A stretch of DNA of 64,000 nt. It comes from Comamonas denitrificans (GTDB lineage Bacteria; Pseudomonadota; Gammaproteobacteria; Burkholderiales; Burkholderiaceae_C). The stretch covers positions 1 through 64,000 of the forward strand of contig NZ_JAFNME010000008.1 of the NCBI RefSeq assembly GCF_017368815.1, given 5' to 3'. Of this stretch, positions 26,944 to 35,469 are shown piece after piece. The notes under the pieces were generated by a model. The model ran no database searches, was not told the origin of the DNA, and saw only the letters and a program-made list of their open reading frames with translations. The translations under genes and the position numbers were made by a program. Every line of letters starts with the position of its first letter. Within the stretch, counting starts at the first letter, position 1.

Positions 26944-27043
26944 ATTCCCCCCACCCAGCCTGTCCAGCCATACCCATGCCATCCACAGCGGGCCGAAGGG
27001 CACCAACAAAACGAAAGAGCTCAAAAGAGCGCAAAAAACATCC

Positions 27044-27049
27044 TATAAT
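27044..27049 (+). promoter_or_regulatory. Probable -10 box of rpsU
   Basis: TATAAT, a perfect -10 hexamer, lies 131 nt before the rpsU start in a short A-rich stretch. The -35 side (TCAAAA at 27021-27026) is weak. Confidence 0.5.
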
Positions 27050-27069
27050 GTTGCGCTTTGCTGGCAATC

Positions 27070-27102
27070 CCCCGCCGTGCCAATACTAGTTTTTAGGCGG
27101 GG
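27070..27102 (+). other. Hairpin in the rpsU leader
   Basis: CCCCGCC (27070-27076) pairs perfectly with GGCGGGG (27096-27102) around a 19-nt loop, in the long untranslated leader of rpsU. It could serve in leader control of S21 or be incidental; there is no T-run. Confidence 0.35.
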
Positions 27103-27179
27103 AACAACCGCTGACCCATGGCTTGCAGGCCCGATCTTCCCGCAAACCCTCTGACAGCACAGATATATCTGGAAATTGA

Positions 27180-27392
27180 ATGACCACCATCCGCGTTAAA
27201 GAAAACGAACCCTATGAAGTTGCGCTGCGCCGCTTTAAGCGCACCATCGAAAAACTTGGCCTGCTGACCGACCTGCGCGCCCGTGAGTTCTACGAAAAGC
27301 CCACCGCCGAGCGCAAGCGCAAAAAAGCTGCTGCCGTCAAACGCCACTACAAGCGCGTACGCAGCATGCAACTGCCCAAGAAACTGTACTAA
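27180..27392 (+). CDS. rpsU: Small ribosomal subunit protein bS21
   Basis: 70 aa, normal length. [21 protein letters not shown] and the basic C-terminus ([15 protein letters not shown]) are diagnostic. bS21 binds near the 3' end of 16S rRNA and assists initiation. The leader is about 130 nt and a strong terminator follows. In many proteobacteria yqeY lies directly after rpsU; here yqeY is 2.5 kb downstream with three unrelated genes in between. Confidence 0.97.
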   Translation: MTTIRVKENEPYEVALRRFKRTIEKLGLLTDLRAREFYEKPTAERKRKKAAAVKRHYKRVRSMQLPKKLY

Positions 27393-27412
27393 GCACAGCG
27401 CAGTTCTTCACA

Positions 27413-27449
27413 AAAAAACCGCACCAGGGACGCCGGGTGCGGTTTTTTT
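27413..27449 (+). terminator. Terminator of rpsU
   Basis: AAAAAACCGCACC and GGTGCGGTTTTTT form a perfect stem around a short loop, 20 nt past the rpsU stop; it also faces the convergent PaiB-like gene. Confidence 0.9.
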
Positions 27450-27453
27450 GCGC

Positions 27454-28092
27454 CTACCCGATCACTCCATCCCTGGCCCGGCGCATCGCTGCTGCCAGAT
27501 CCTTTCGGCCCCGGTTTTCCAGGGTTTGCACCGTATTTTCAAAGTCCCTGGCATCGCGGTTCTGGCTGAGTTTGCGCTTGCCCTCGATGCGGGTCAGCTC
27601 GATTTCGATGCCAACAATCTGCCCCAGCTCCTCGGCCAGGTAGTCCGCAGGCGCATCGCTCATCCGCCAGGGCCGAGGTTCGCTGGCCTCATGCACCCGC
27701 GTCAGACGGCCCAGAACGGCACGCAGAAATTTTTCGTCTTCACGCACCCGGATGCAGCCATGCGCATGCACCGCTTCGTAATTCCAGGTGGGGACATGGC
27801 GGTGCGTTTCCTGCTTGCCGGGATACCAGTTGGGGGAGATGTAGCCATCCGTCCCCCGAAACACCACCAGCACGGCATCGCCATCGCGCACGGCCCGCCA
27901 CAGCGGGTTGGCACGAGCAACGTGCGCCTGCAAGCTACCCAGCGGCCCCTGGTCGGCAATCAGCAAAAAGGGCAAATGATCGGCCTCCAGCCCATCGGGC
28001 CGCTGCGTCACCAGCATCGCCAGAGGATGCTCGCGCATGATGCGCTGGAGTTCTTCGGGGCAGGATTCTGCGAAAGGGGCAGGTAAATACAT
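27454..28092 (-). CDS. PaiB-type FMN-binding protein
   Basis: 212 aa. The split-barrel flavin-binding fold of the PaiB family is recognisable: PAPFAESCPEELQRIMREHPLAMLVT at the N-terminus, DHLPFLLIADQGPLGSLQAHVARANPLW in the middle, then YISPNWYPGK and VPTWNYEAVHAHG, the best conserved blocks, and KLSQNRDARD near the end. PaiB was described in Bacillus as a repressor of sporulation and protease genes, but most homologues have no tested role; no DNA-binding domain is visible. ATG 28092 opens the conserved N-terminus. Confidence 0.88.
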   Translation of the reverse strand: MYLPAPFAESCPEELQRIMREHPLAMLVTQRPDGLEADHLPFLLIADQGPLGSLQAHVARANPLWRAVRDGDAVLVVFRGTDGYISPNWYPGKQETHRHVPTWNYEAVHAHGCIRVREDEKFLRAVLGRLTRVHEASEPRPWRMSDAPADYLAEELGQIVGIEIELTRIEGKRKLSQNRDARDFENTVQTLENRGRKDLAAAMRRARDGVIG

Positions 28093-28133
28093 ACAAAAAA
28101 TTGAGAGAAGTTGAAAACACCGATCGGACAAGC

Positions 28134-28751
28134 TCAGCGCAGCGGATGCAGCAACAGCAACCCACACAGCACCAGCATAAAAACAGCAATGCACGCATCC
28201 AGCACCCGCCACGCATGGCGATTGCGAAACACGGGTTGCAAAAAGCGCGCCCCAAAGCCCAGGGCCGAGAACCACACCACGCTGGCCAGACATGCCCCCA
28301 GGCCAAAGGCCCACTGCGCCGTGCCGGCATAGCGGGTGGAGATGGTGCCGATCAACACCATCGTATCCAGGTACACATGCGGATTGAGAAAGGTGAACGC
28401 CAAACAGGCCAGCAGCACACGGCGGCGGCTTTGCGGCTGGCCTTGGCCGGGCTGCAAAGCCCCCGTGCCGCGCCAGGCCCGGTGCGCGGCCAGCAGGCCA
28501 TAACAGGCCAGAAAAGCCGCACCGCCAAAGCGCAGCCCTTGCAGCAACTGCGGCCACGCCAGCACCAAAGCGCCCATGCCCGCCACCCCGCACACAATCA
28601 GCGCCATATCGCTGGCCATACAGACGGCCACCACCAGCCCCACGTGGCTGCGCTGCACACCCTGGCGCAGCACAAAGGCGTTTTGCGCCCCAATGGCGAT
28701 GATCAAACCCGCACTGGTGACAAAGCCAGCAGCGGCAGAGGAAAACAACAT
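28134..28751 (-). CDS. argO: LysE/ArgO-type amino-acid exporter
   Basis: 205 aa with about six TM segments. GLIIAIGAQNAFVLRQGVQR near the N-terminus and FTFLNPHVYLDTMVLIGTIS in the middle are signatures of the LysE/ArgO branch that exports basic amino acids, rather than RhtB. It diverges from an ArgP-like LysR gene 111 nt away, the arrangement expected for argO with its activator. ATG 28751 is preferred to TTG 28763. Confidence 0.88.
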   Translation of the reverse strand: MLFSSAAAGFVTSAGLIIAIGAQNAFVLRQGVQRSHVGLVVAVCMASDMALIVCGVAGMGALVLAWPQLLQGLRFGGAAFLACYGLLAAHRAWRGTGALQPGQGQPQSRRRVLLACLAFTFLNPHVYLDTMVLIGTISTRYAGTAQWAFGLGACLASVVWFSALGFGARFLQPVFRNRHAWRVLDACIAVFMLVLCGLLLLHPLR

Positions 28752-28862
28752 TCTGGTATCCAACAGTTCAAGAAGGCGCGTATGGTGCAGCGCCCAAGCG
28801 ATGAAGTAAAACTAAAAATTCTTCATACCATCCAGAAAATCTAATCTCACAAAAACACCCCC

Positions 28863-29780
28863 ATGGATTTACTCCACCCCCAACTGGCCGCCTTTGCCGC
28901 CGTGCTGGAAGAAGGCAGTTTTGAAGCAGCAGCCCGGCGGCTGTGCATCACCCCTTCGGCCGTATCCCAACGCATCAAGGCGCTGGAAGACCGGCTGGGG
29001 CAGGTGCTGTTGGTGCGCCAGCCGCCCTGTCGCCCCACGCCGGCCGGGGCGCTGCTGCTGCGCCGCGTGCGCCCGATGCAACTTTTGGAGGCCGAGGCCC
29101 TGGCCGACTTCCTGCCGGAAAAAAACGCACACCACCCCGGCGCAGCCCTGCGCCCCATCCCGATTGCGGTCAATAGCGATTCACTGGACACCTGGGTGCT
29201 GGGTGCGCTGGCGCAACTGCACCAGCAGTATGGCTACCTGTTCGATGTGCGGGTGGACGACCAGGACCACACCCTGGATTTGCTGCGCGACGGCTCGGTG
29301 CTGGGCGTGGTCACAGCCAACGGCGTGCCTGTGCAGGGCTGCACAGTGCAGGCGCTGGGTGCCATGCGCTACCAAGCCATTGCCGCGCCGGAGTTTGCCG
29401 CGCGCCACTTTCATGCTGGGGTGAATGCGGCCACGCTGGCGCGGGCACCCATCATTGTTTTCAACCGCAAAGATGCCTTGCAGTGGCGCTTTGTGCGCCG
29501 CATCACCCGTGCCCGGCTGGCACCGCCCATGCATTACCTGCCCACGGCCACCGGTTTTATCGATGCCGCAGCGCTGGGCCTGGGCTGGTGCCTGGCCCCG
29601 CAAGCGCTGGTGCAGCCCGCCTTGCAGGCGGGCCGCGTGGTCTGCATTGATCCTGAACGCTGGCTGGACGTGCCCCTGCACTGGCAGCACGCTGGCGTGC
29701 GCTCCGACACATTGCAACACCTCAGCACGGCACTGTGCCAGGCCGCGAAAACGGCTTTACAGCCCGCCCCGGGCGGCTAG
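28863..29780 (+). CDS. argP: ArgP-like LysR family activator
   Basis: 305 aa. The N-terminal winged helix (LAAFAAVLEEGSFEAAARRLCITPSAVSQRIKALEDRLG, about 8-46) and a periplasmic-binding-like effector domain give the LysR layout. HPQLAAFAAVLEEGSFE at the start and the D-P-E-R-W block near the C-terminus resemble ArgP (IciA), which senses arginine and lysine and activates argO. Divergence from argO supports this and places the regulated promoter in the 111-nt gap. Confidence 0.87.
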   Translation: MDLLHPQLAAFAAVLEEGSFEAAARRLCITPSAVSQRIKALEDRLGQVLLVRQPPCRPTPAGALLLRRVRPMQLLEAEALADFLPEKNAHHPGAALRPIPIAVNSDSLDTWVLGALAQLHQQYGYLFDVRVDDQDHTLDLLRDGSVLGVVTANGVPVQGCTVQALGAMRYQAIAAPEFAARHFHAGVNAATLARAPIIVFNRKDALQWRFVRRITRARLAPPMHYLPTATGFIDAAALGLGWCLAPQALVQPALQAGRVVCIDPERWLDVPLHWQHAGVRSDTLQHLSTALCQAAKTALQPAPGG

Positions 29781-29850
29781 CCGCCCGGATTTTTGCCAGA
29801 ACAAAGCCCAAAGAATGGGCACAATTGCCGCTTTGCCCAGGACGATTGTG

Positions 29851-30297
29851 ATGAGCCTCAAAGCCCAGATTACCGAAGACATGAAAACCGCCATGCGGGC
29901 CAAAGACAGCGCCCGCCTGTCCACCATCCGCCTGCTGCAAGCGGCGATGAAGCAAAAAGAGGTCGATGAGCGCATCGAGCTGGACGATGCGGCCATCGTC
30001 GCCATCATCGACAAACTCATCAAGCAGCGCAAAGACAGCATCAGCGCCTTTGAAAGCGCAGGCCGCCAAGACTTGGCCGCGATTGAACAAGCCGAAATGG
30101 CCGTGCTGCAGGTGTACCTGCCCCAGCGCATGAGCGCCGAGGAAGTTACCGCCGCCGTGGCCACCATCGTGGCGGAACTGGGGGCCAGCGGCCCAGGCGA
30201 TATGGGCAAGGTCATGGGTGCCGTGAAAGCCCAATTGGCCGGCAAAGCAGACATGGGCCAGGCCTCGGCAGCCGTCAAAGCTGCGCTGAATCCTTAA
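29851..30297 (+). CDS. YqeY/GatB-like domain protein
   Basis: 148 aa. It has the standard YqeY layout: a helical N-terminus MSLKAQITEDMKTAMRAKDSARLSTIRLLQAAMKQKEVD, a middle DLAAIEQAEMAVLQVYLPQRMS and a GDMGKVMGAVKAQLAGKADM tail like the GatB C-terminal tRNA-binding region. It is thought to touch tRNA or protein synthesis, but the role is unproven. ATG 29851 sits at the conserved start. Confidence 0.93.
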   Translation: MSLKAQITEDMKTAMRAKDSARLSTIRLLQAAMKQKEVDERIELDDAAIVAIIDKLIKQRKDSISAFESAGRQDLAAIEQAEMAVLQVYLPQRMSAEEVTAAVATIVAELGASGPGDMGKVMGAVKAQLAGKADMGQASAAVKAALNP

Positions 30298-30322
30298 CCA
30301 CTTTCAACGCTTCCAGCGCTCT

Positions 30323-30416
30323 GATTAAAGAAGCTGTTTTCGCTTGAATATTCGCCATTTTTAATGGTTTTTAACCTAAAAATGGCGAATAGCTTGCGGT
30401 AGTAGCTTCTTTAATC
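30323..30416. repeat. Gene-end inverted repeat, copy 5 (yqeY/eamA)
   Basis: Two nested perfect stems: outer GATTAAAGAAGCT (30323-30335) with AGCTTCTTTAATC (30404-30416), inner ATTCGCCATTTTTA (30350-30363) with TAAAAATGGCGAAT (30377-30390). It lies between convergent genes, and its right arm includes the stop codon of the EamA gene. Confidence 0.85.
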
Positions 30417-31310
30417 TTTTCTGGCCCAGCGCCCACCCCATTGGTTGATGGCCATGCCCACCAACACGCCCAGGGTGCCCAGCCAGTGCTGCAGCACCGG
30501 GCGTTCGCCAAACACCAGCATCCCCGAGACGATGCCAATCACCGGCACCAGCAGCGACAAAGGGGCCACCGTGCCCACGCTGTAGCGCTGCAGCAGCTTG
30601 GTCCACAACCCGTACCCGAGCAAGGTGGAGGCCAGCGCCAGATACGCCACCGAGCCCACCGCCACCCACCCGGCAGCCTGCAGCTGCGTGGCAATGCTGC
30701 CAAAGTGCGGGCTTTCCAACCATTGGGACAAGATCAGCAGGGGAATGATCGGAAAGATACTGGACCACACCAGAAACGGCAGCGGCTCATACGGCCCGCT
30801 CTTGGCGGCGTGGCGGGTAATCAAATTGGCCACCGACCACAGCGCGGCCGAGCCCAGCGTCAGCACAAAGCCAATCAAGCTCATGCTGCCGCTGCCCTCG
30901 CCCCGGGCCATGGCAATCACGCCCAGGCCGGCGCTGGCCACGATCAGGCCCATCCATTGCCACGGCTTGGGCTGCTCGCGCAAAAACAGCGCCCCCAGCA
31001 ACATCGAGATAAACGCCTGCGCCTGCAGCACCACCGAGGCCATGCCCGCCGGCATGCCCAGCGCCAATCCGGCAAACAGCAGGCCAAACTGCCCCACCCC
31101 CTGCACCAGGCCGTACAAGGCCAGCAGCCGCCAAGTAAGGCTGGCGGGCTTGCGAATAAACAGCAAAAACGGCAGCGATGCCAGGCAAAAGCGCATCGCC
31201 GACAGCAGCAGGGGCGAGAGCTCTTGCAACCCCAGCTTCATGGGCACGAAGTTCACGCCCCAAATCACGATCACCAGCAGCGCCCAACCCCAATCGGCGC
31301 GGCGCATCAT
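30411..31310 (-). CDS. EamA family (DMT superfamily) transporter
   Basis: 299 aa with ten hydrophobic segments in two five-helix EamA repeats (about 8-135 and 150-290). WGVNFVPMKLGLQELSPLLLSAMRF and LGLVIA-like stretches are typical of RhaT/EamA metabolite exporters; amino acids or other small metabolites are usual substrates, not decidable here. The start overlaps the pmbA stop (ATGA), so the two are probably one transcript. Confidence 0.9.
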   Translation of the reverse strand: MMRRADWGWALLVIVIWGVNFVPMKLGLQELSPLLLSAMRFCLASLPFLLFIRKPASLTWRLLALYGLVQGVGQFGLLFAGLALGMPAGMASVVLQAQAFISMLLGALFLREQPKPWQWMGLIVASAGLGVIAMARGEGSGSMSLIGFVLTLGSAALWSVANLITRHAAKSGPYEPLPFLVWSSIFPIIPLLILSQWLESPHFGSIATQLQAAGWVAVGSVAYLALASTLLGYGLWTKLLQRYSVGTVAPLSLLVPVIGIVSGMLVFGERPVLQHWLGTLGVLVGMAINQWGGRWARKD

Positions 31311-32734
31311 CCGCCGCCTGCGACTTTCATCCGATTGATCAGCATCGAACCCACTGTTTTGGCCCCCATGGTGTAGGCATCGGCACCAATGGCGCTGATG
31401 CCTTGGTACATGTCTTTCAAATTACCGGCGATGGTGATCTCTTGCACGGGGAAGGCGATCTGGCCGTTCTCCACCCAAAAGCCCGACGCGCCGCGCGAAT
31501 AATCGCCCGTGACGTAATTCACGCCCTGGCCCATCAGCTCCACCACAAACAGGCCGGTGCCCAGCTTTTGCAGCATGGCGGCCAAGTCATCGCCTGGTTT
31601 CGTGCGTTTGGAGCGCATCACCAAATTGTGCGAGCCCCCAGCATTGCCCGTGGTGCGCATGCCCAGCTTGCGGGCGGAGTAGCTGGACAGAAAGTAGCCC
31701 TGCACCCGCCCATCTTCCACCACCTGGCGCGGGTGTACTTGCACGCCCTCATCGTCAAAGGGCGAGCTGCCCTTGCCGCCGAGGATGAAGGGGTCCTCCT
31801 CAATCTGCACATGCTTGGGGAAAATTTGCTTGCCCAGGCTATCGAGCAAAAACGTGCTGCGCCGGTACAGCGCCCCGCCACTGACGGCTTGCACAAAACT
31901 GCCCAGCAAGCCAGCGGCCAAGGTGGATTCAAACAGCACCGGGCATTCGGTGGTGGCAATCTTGCGGCTGCCCAGGCGCGACAGCGCCCGCTCGGCGGCG
32001 TAGCGGCCCACCGCCTCGGGGCTGGCCAGATCGGCGGCGTTGCGCTCGGAGCTGTACCAAAAGTCGCGCTGCATCTCGCCATTTTTCCCTGGCAGCGACG
32101 CAATCGGTGCCACCGACAGGCTGTGCCGCGAGCTGGCATAACCACCGCGAAAGCCGCGCGTATGGGCGCTGAAAAAGTGGCTTTGCTGGGCCGAAACGCT
32201 GGCCCCTTCGCTATTGGTGATGCGCTTGTGCATGCCCAGTGCCGCCTCCTCGCAGCGCAGCGCCAACGCGGCGGCCTGCTCGCTGCTGAGCAGCTGACCA
32301 TCGACCAGCCAGGGGTGGAATAAATCCAAATCACGGTGCGTTGCTTGCGGGGCAATGTCTTTTTCATCCGGCAGCCCGGCAGCGGGGTCTTCGGCGGTAA
32401 AGCGGGCAATGTCAAACGCCGCTTGCACGGTTTGCTGCACCGCCGCTTCCGAGAAATCGGACGTGCTGGCATTGCCCCGGCGCTGGCCGACGTACACCGT
32501 CACGCCCAGCGATTTATCGCGGTTGCGCTCCACCGTCTCCAGCTCGCCCTTGCGCACGCTCACGCTCAGGCCACAGCCTTCGCTGGCATCCGCCCCGGCA
32601 TCGGTGGCCCCCAGCTTTTTCGCGTGGGCCAGCGCCAAATCGACTAAATTTTCAAAAAAAACCGGGCTGTAACTAAAGCCCGAATCGGCCTGCCCGGCGG
32701 CAGTTCTTCCATCACATTGGCGCAGATTTTTCAT
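31307..32734 (-). CDS. pmbA: TldE/PmbA metalloprotease component
   Basis: 475 aa. TldE/PmbA pairs with TldD to form a protease that matures microcin B17 and degrades CcdA. Recognisable blocks are the N-terminal VSVRKGELETVERNRDKSLGVTVYVG, the central VLFESTLAAGLLGSFVQAVSGGALYRRSTFLLD and the C-terminal YVTGDYSRGASGFWVENGQI. No HExxxH motif is seen, as expected for the TldE subunit. ATG 32734 gives a length near the family average; the longer open frame runs into the divergent darP side. tldD is not in the window. Confidence 0.93.
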   Translation of the reverse strand: MKNLRQCDGRTAAGQADSGFSYSPVFFENLVDLALAHAKKLGATDAGADASEGCGLSVSVRKGELETVERNRDKSLGVTVYVGQRRGNASTSDFSEAAVQQTVQAAFDIARFTAEDPAAGLPDEKDIAPQATHRDLDLFHPWLVDGQLLSSEQAAALALRCEEAALGMHKRITNSEGASVSAQQSHFFSAHTRGFRGGYASSRHSLSVAPIASLPGKNGEMQRDFWYSSERNAADLASPEAVGRYAAERALSRLGSRKIATTECPVLFESTLAAGLLGSFVQAVSGGALYRRSTFLLDSLGKQIFPKHVQIEEDPFILGGKGSSPFDDEGVQVHPRQVVEDGRVQGYFLSSYSARKLGMRTTGNAGGSHNLVMRSKRTKPGDDLAAMLQKLGTGLFVVELMGQGVNYVTGDYSRGASGFWVENGQIAFPVQEITIAGNLKDMYQGISAIGADAYTMGAKTVGSMLINRMKVAGGG

Positions 32735-32804
32735 AGCGGCGGCTATGATACCCAGCCGCGCAGCCCCCACCGGGCTGCCCTTGCAATTGCCCTGTGTTTT
32801 ACTC

Positions 32805-33452
32805 ATGCCCCGCAAACCAAAAAAAGGCTATTACGTCAAAGGCGAATTCGTTGCCGAAGGCAGTCCCCGCGATTTGGAACTCAAAGCCGAACTCAAAGGC
32901 CTGCGCGATGCCGACGACACCACCCGCTCCGATCAGAAAAAACAAAGTGATGCCCTGCAAGCCCTGGGCGAAGCCCTGCTGGAGCTGCACGCCAAAACGC
33001 TGCAGCGCCTGAACCTGCCGGAAAAGCTCACCGATGCCCTGGCGGAATACAAGCGCCTAACCAGTTTTGAAGCCCGCCGCCGCCAAATGCAATTCATCGG
33101 CAAACTGATGCGCAAGATTGAGGACGAAGATGTCGCTGCCATTCGCGCCGCCCTCGAAGAGCAACGCAGCGGCACCGGCACCGAACAAACCCAAACCCTG
33201 CTGGCCGAGCAGTGGCGCGACCGCCTGATTGCCGACGAGGCCGCACTGACCACTTGGCTAGAGCACTTTCCGAGCACAGATATTCAAGCTTTGCGCAGTT
33301 TGATTCGCCAAGCCCGCAAGGATGAAGCGCAAACAGCTCCTGAAAACGAAGCACCTGCGAAAAAAAGCCGCGCCTACCGCGACCTGTTCCAGCTGCTGCG
33401 CAACAGCCTGCGCACGCCCACAGCCAACGAGGAAGAGGCCAACGATGCTTGA
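32805..33452 (+). CDS. darP: Ribosome-associated protein DarP/YjgA
   Basis: 215 aa, an all-helical family (DUF615). The N-terminal basic and acidic stretch, DTTRSDQKKQSDALQALGEALLELH, and the RRQMQFIGKLMRKIEDEDVAAIRAAL block are diagnostic. DarP associates with late 50S assembly intermediates. ATG 32805 opens the conserved MPRKPKKGYY; earlier in-frame ATGs overlap the pmbA promoter region. It overlaps mog by 8 nt. Confidence 0.92.
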   Translation: MPRKPKKGYYVKGEFVAEGSPRDLELKAELKGLRDADDTTRSDQKKQSDALQALGEALLELHAKTLQRLNLPEKLTDALAEYKRLTSFEARRRQMQFIGKLMRKIEDEDVAAIRAALEEQRSGTGTEQTQTLLAEQWRDRLIADEAALTTWLEHFPSTDIQALRSLIRQARKDEAQTAPENEAPAKKSRAYRDLFQLLRNSLRTPTANEEEANDA

Positions 33453-34065
33453 GCAACCCACCGCACCCGCACCCACTGGCTTTGACGGCATCCAGATCGG
33501 CATCGTCTCCATCAGCGACCGCGCCAGCAGCGGGGTGTATGAGGACAAAGGCCTGCCCGCCCTGCAAGAGTGGCTCACCCGCGCCATCCGCAACCCCCTC
33601 ACCTTCGTGCCGCGCCTGATTGCCGATGAACAGGCGCTGATCAGCCAAACCCTGCGCGAACTGGTCGATGCCGGATGCCATCTGGTGCTGACCACCGGCG
33701 GCACCGGCCCGGCGCTGCGCGATGTCACCCCCGAGGCCACCTTGGCCGTGGCCGACAAGGAGCTGCCCGGTTTTGGCGAGCAAATGCGCCAAATCAGCCT
33801 GCGCTTTGTGCCCACCGCCATCCTCTCACGCCAGGTGGCGGTGGTGCGCGCAAGCAGCCTGATCATCAACCTGCCCGGCCAGCCCAAGGCGATTGCCGAA
33901 ACGCTGGAAGGGCTGAAAGACGCGCAGGGCCACAGCCTGGTGCCCGGCATCTTCGCCGCCGTGCCCTACTGCATCGACTTGATTGGGGGGCCGTACATCT
34001 ATACGCACGAGGCCGTTTGCGCCGCCTTTCGCCCCAAAAACGCCCAGCGCCCGCTGCCCGCGTAA
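33445..34065 (+). CDS. mog: Molybdopterin adenylyltransferase
   Basis: 206 aa. The MogA fold motif TTGGTG lies at 83-88, followed by PALRDVTPEAT, the adenylylation active-site region; GFGEQMRQISLRFVPTAILSR is also family-typical. It activates molybdopterin with ATP before molybdate insertion. The gene overlaps darP (ATGCTTGA), an arrangement seen in other betaproteobacteria. A terminator follows 73 nt downstream. Confidence 0.94.
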   Translation: MLEQPTAPAPTGFDGIQIGIVSISDRASSGVYEDKGLPALQEWLTRAIRNPLTFVPRLIADEQALISQTLRELVDAGCHLVLTTGGTGPALRDVTPEATLAVADKELPGFGEQMRQISLRFVPTAILSRQVAVVRASSLIINLPGQPKAIAETLEGLKDAQGHSLVPGIFAAVPYCIDLIGGPYIYTHEAVCAAFRPKNAQRPLPA

Positions 34066-34138
34066 GACCAGTCTGGGGCGCATTGCAATGGCGGTGGGGC
34101 CATAGCCTCCACGCACGCCCTGGCCGCTGCCCGCATTA

Positions 34139-34166
34139 AAAAAGGCAACCCGCAGGTTGCCTTTTT
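34139..34166. terminator. Bidirectional terminator between mog and the TRAP gene
   Basis: AAAAAGGCAACC, the 4-nt loop CGCA, then GGTTGCCTTTTT; a perfect 12-bp stem with A and T runs serving both convergent genes. Confidence 0.92.
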
Positions 34167-34187
34167 GCTTGAAGGGAAAGAAAGCGC

Positions 34188-35267
34188 TTACAGCTTCTGG
34201 CCCATCATGAAGTTGTCAAAGCGCGATTCAGCAAAGCGGAACCACAGCACTTGGTCGCGCTGGAAGTTGCGGTAGTCGGCATAGATTTTTTTCCAGTCGG
34301 GGTTGCTGGCATCGAGCTCGTGGTACAGCTCCATCGCCGCTTTGAACGAGGCATCCATCACCTGCTGCGGGAAGGGCAGCACTTTGGCCTTGGCGGCCAC
34401 CAGTTGCTTCAAAGCACCGGGGTTGAAGGTGTCGTACTTGGCCTGGGTGGTGAGGTGGGCCTCCATGGCTGCGGCACGCACGATGGCCTTGTTTTCGTTG
34501 GACAGGCTGTTGAATGCTTTGTCGTTGATGTAGAACGACAAGTGCAAGGAGCCTTCCCACCAGCCGGGGTAGTAATAGAAGGGGGCCACTTTGTTCAGGC
34601 CCAGCTTCAGATCGTCGTAAGGGCCAATCCACTCGGCTGCATCAATCGTGCCTTTTTCCAGCGACTGGTAAATTTCACCGGCGGGAATGTTCTGCGGCAC
34701 CACGCCCAGGCGCTCCAGCACCTTGCCAGCAAAGCCACCGGCGCGGAATTTCAGGCCTTTAAGGTCGTCCAGGCTCTTGATTTCCTTGCGGAACCAGCCG
34801 CCCATCTGGGTGCCGGTGTTACCACCGGGCATGACGACGAAGTTGTACTTGGCGTAGAACTCGTTCAACAGCTTTTCGCCATTGCCTTCAAGCATCCAGG
34901 CCGTCAGCTGGCGCGAGTTCATGCCGAAGGGGATCGCACCACCGATGGCAAACACCTCGTTCTTGCCAAAGAAGTAATAGGGGGCGGTGTGGCACATCTC
35001 CACCGTACCGCTTTGCACGCCATCGACCACGTTGAAGGCGGGCATCAACTCACCGGCTTGGTGTACCGAAATATCAAACTTGCCACCGGTCATGCGCTTG
35101 ACGGCGCTGGCAAAGACATCGGCCGACCCATAAATGGTGTCCAGCGATTTGGGAAAGCTCGAGGCAATGCGCCAGCGCAATGCCGCTTGGGCGTGTACGG
35201 CGGGCGCTGCACCGGCAGCCAGGATGCCGGCGATGCCGGCGTTTTTCAGGACTGAGCGACGATCCAT
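34188..35267 (-). CDS. TRAP transporter substrate-binding protein DctP family (paralogue 1)
   Basis: 359 aa. The signal MDRRSVLKNAGIAGILAAGA has twin arginines followed by a hydrophobic run and AHA-type cleavage near residue 26, so Tat export is likely. The mature protein has the DctP pattern: WRIASSFPKSLDTIYGSADVFA, then WFRKEIKSLDDLKGLKFRAGG, the binding-site Arg strand, and WIGPYDDLKLGLNKVAPFYYYPGWWEG. The WIGPYDD and PGWWEG blocks resemble the subgroup binding 2-oxoacids or mannonate/lactate-like acids. No DctQ or DctM genes are nearby. Confidence 0.92.
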   Translation of the reverse strand: MDRRSVLKNAGIAGILAAGAAPAVHAQAALRWRIASSFPKSLDTIYGSADVFASAVKRMTGGKFDISVHQAGELMPAFNVVDGVQSGTVEMCHTAPYYFFGKNEVFAIGGAIPFGMNSRQLTAWMLEGNGEKLLNEFYAKYNFVVMPGGNTGTQMGGWFRKEIKSLDDLKGLKFRAGGFAGKVLERLGVVPQNIPAGEIYQSLEKGTIDAAEWIGPYDDLKLGLNKVAPFYYYPGWWEGSLHLSFYINDKAFNSLSNENKAIVRAAAMEAHLTTQAKYDTFNPGALKQLVAAKAKVLPFPQQVMDASFKAAMELYHELDASNPDWKKIYADYRNFQRDQVLWFRFAESRFDNFMMGQKL

Positions 35268-35377
35268 GGTCTATGTCTCCTTGTAAAAATCGAACCGATT
35301 GCATTCTGAAGGTTTTTCCCCCCAATCTCTCATTAAAAGTATTGAATCTTTTTCAAAAAAGGTTGCAGTAAAAAACA

Positions 35378-35419
35378 GAGGACTTGCTTTCCCGTATTGA
35401 CACGGTTCGGCAAGTCCTC
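35378..35419. terminator. Terminator after TRAP paralogue 2
   Basis: GAGGACTTGC (35378-35387) and GCAAGTCCTC (35410-35419) form a perfect 10-bp stem. T-rich tracts follow on both strands; on the minus strand it ends the transcript of paralogue 2 before paralogue 1 begins. Confidence 0.85.
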
Positions 35420-35469
35420 GTAGTTTTTTTAGATATTAGTGATCTGGGTTTTTTAGTAGTTAATCCGCT

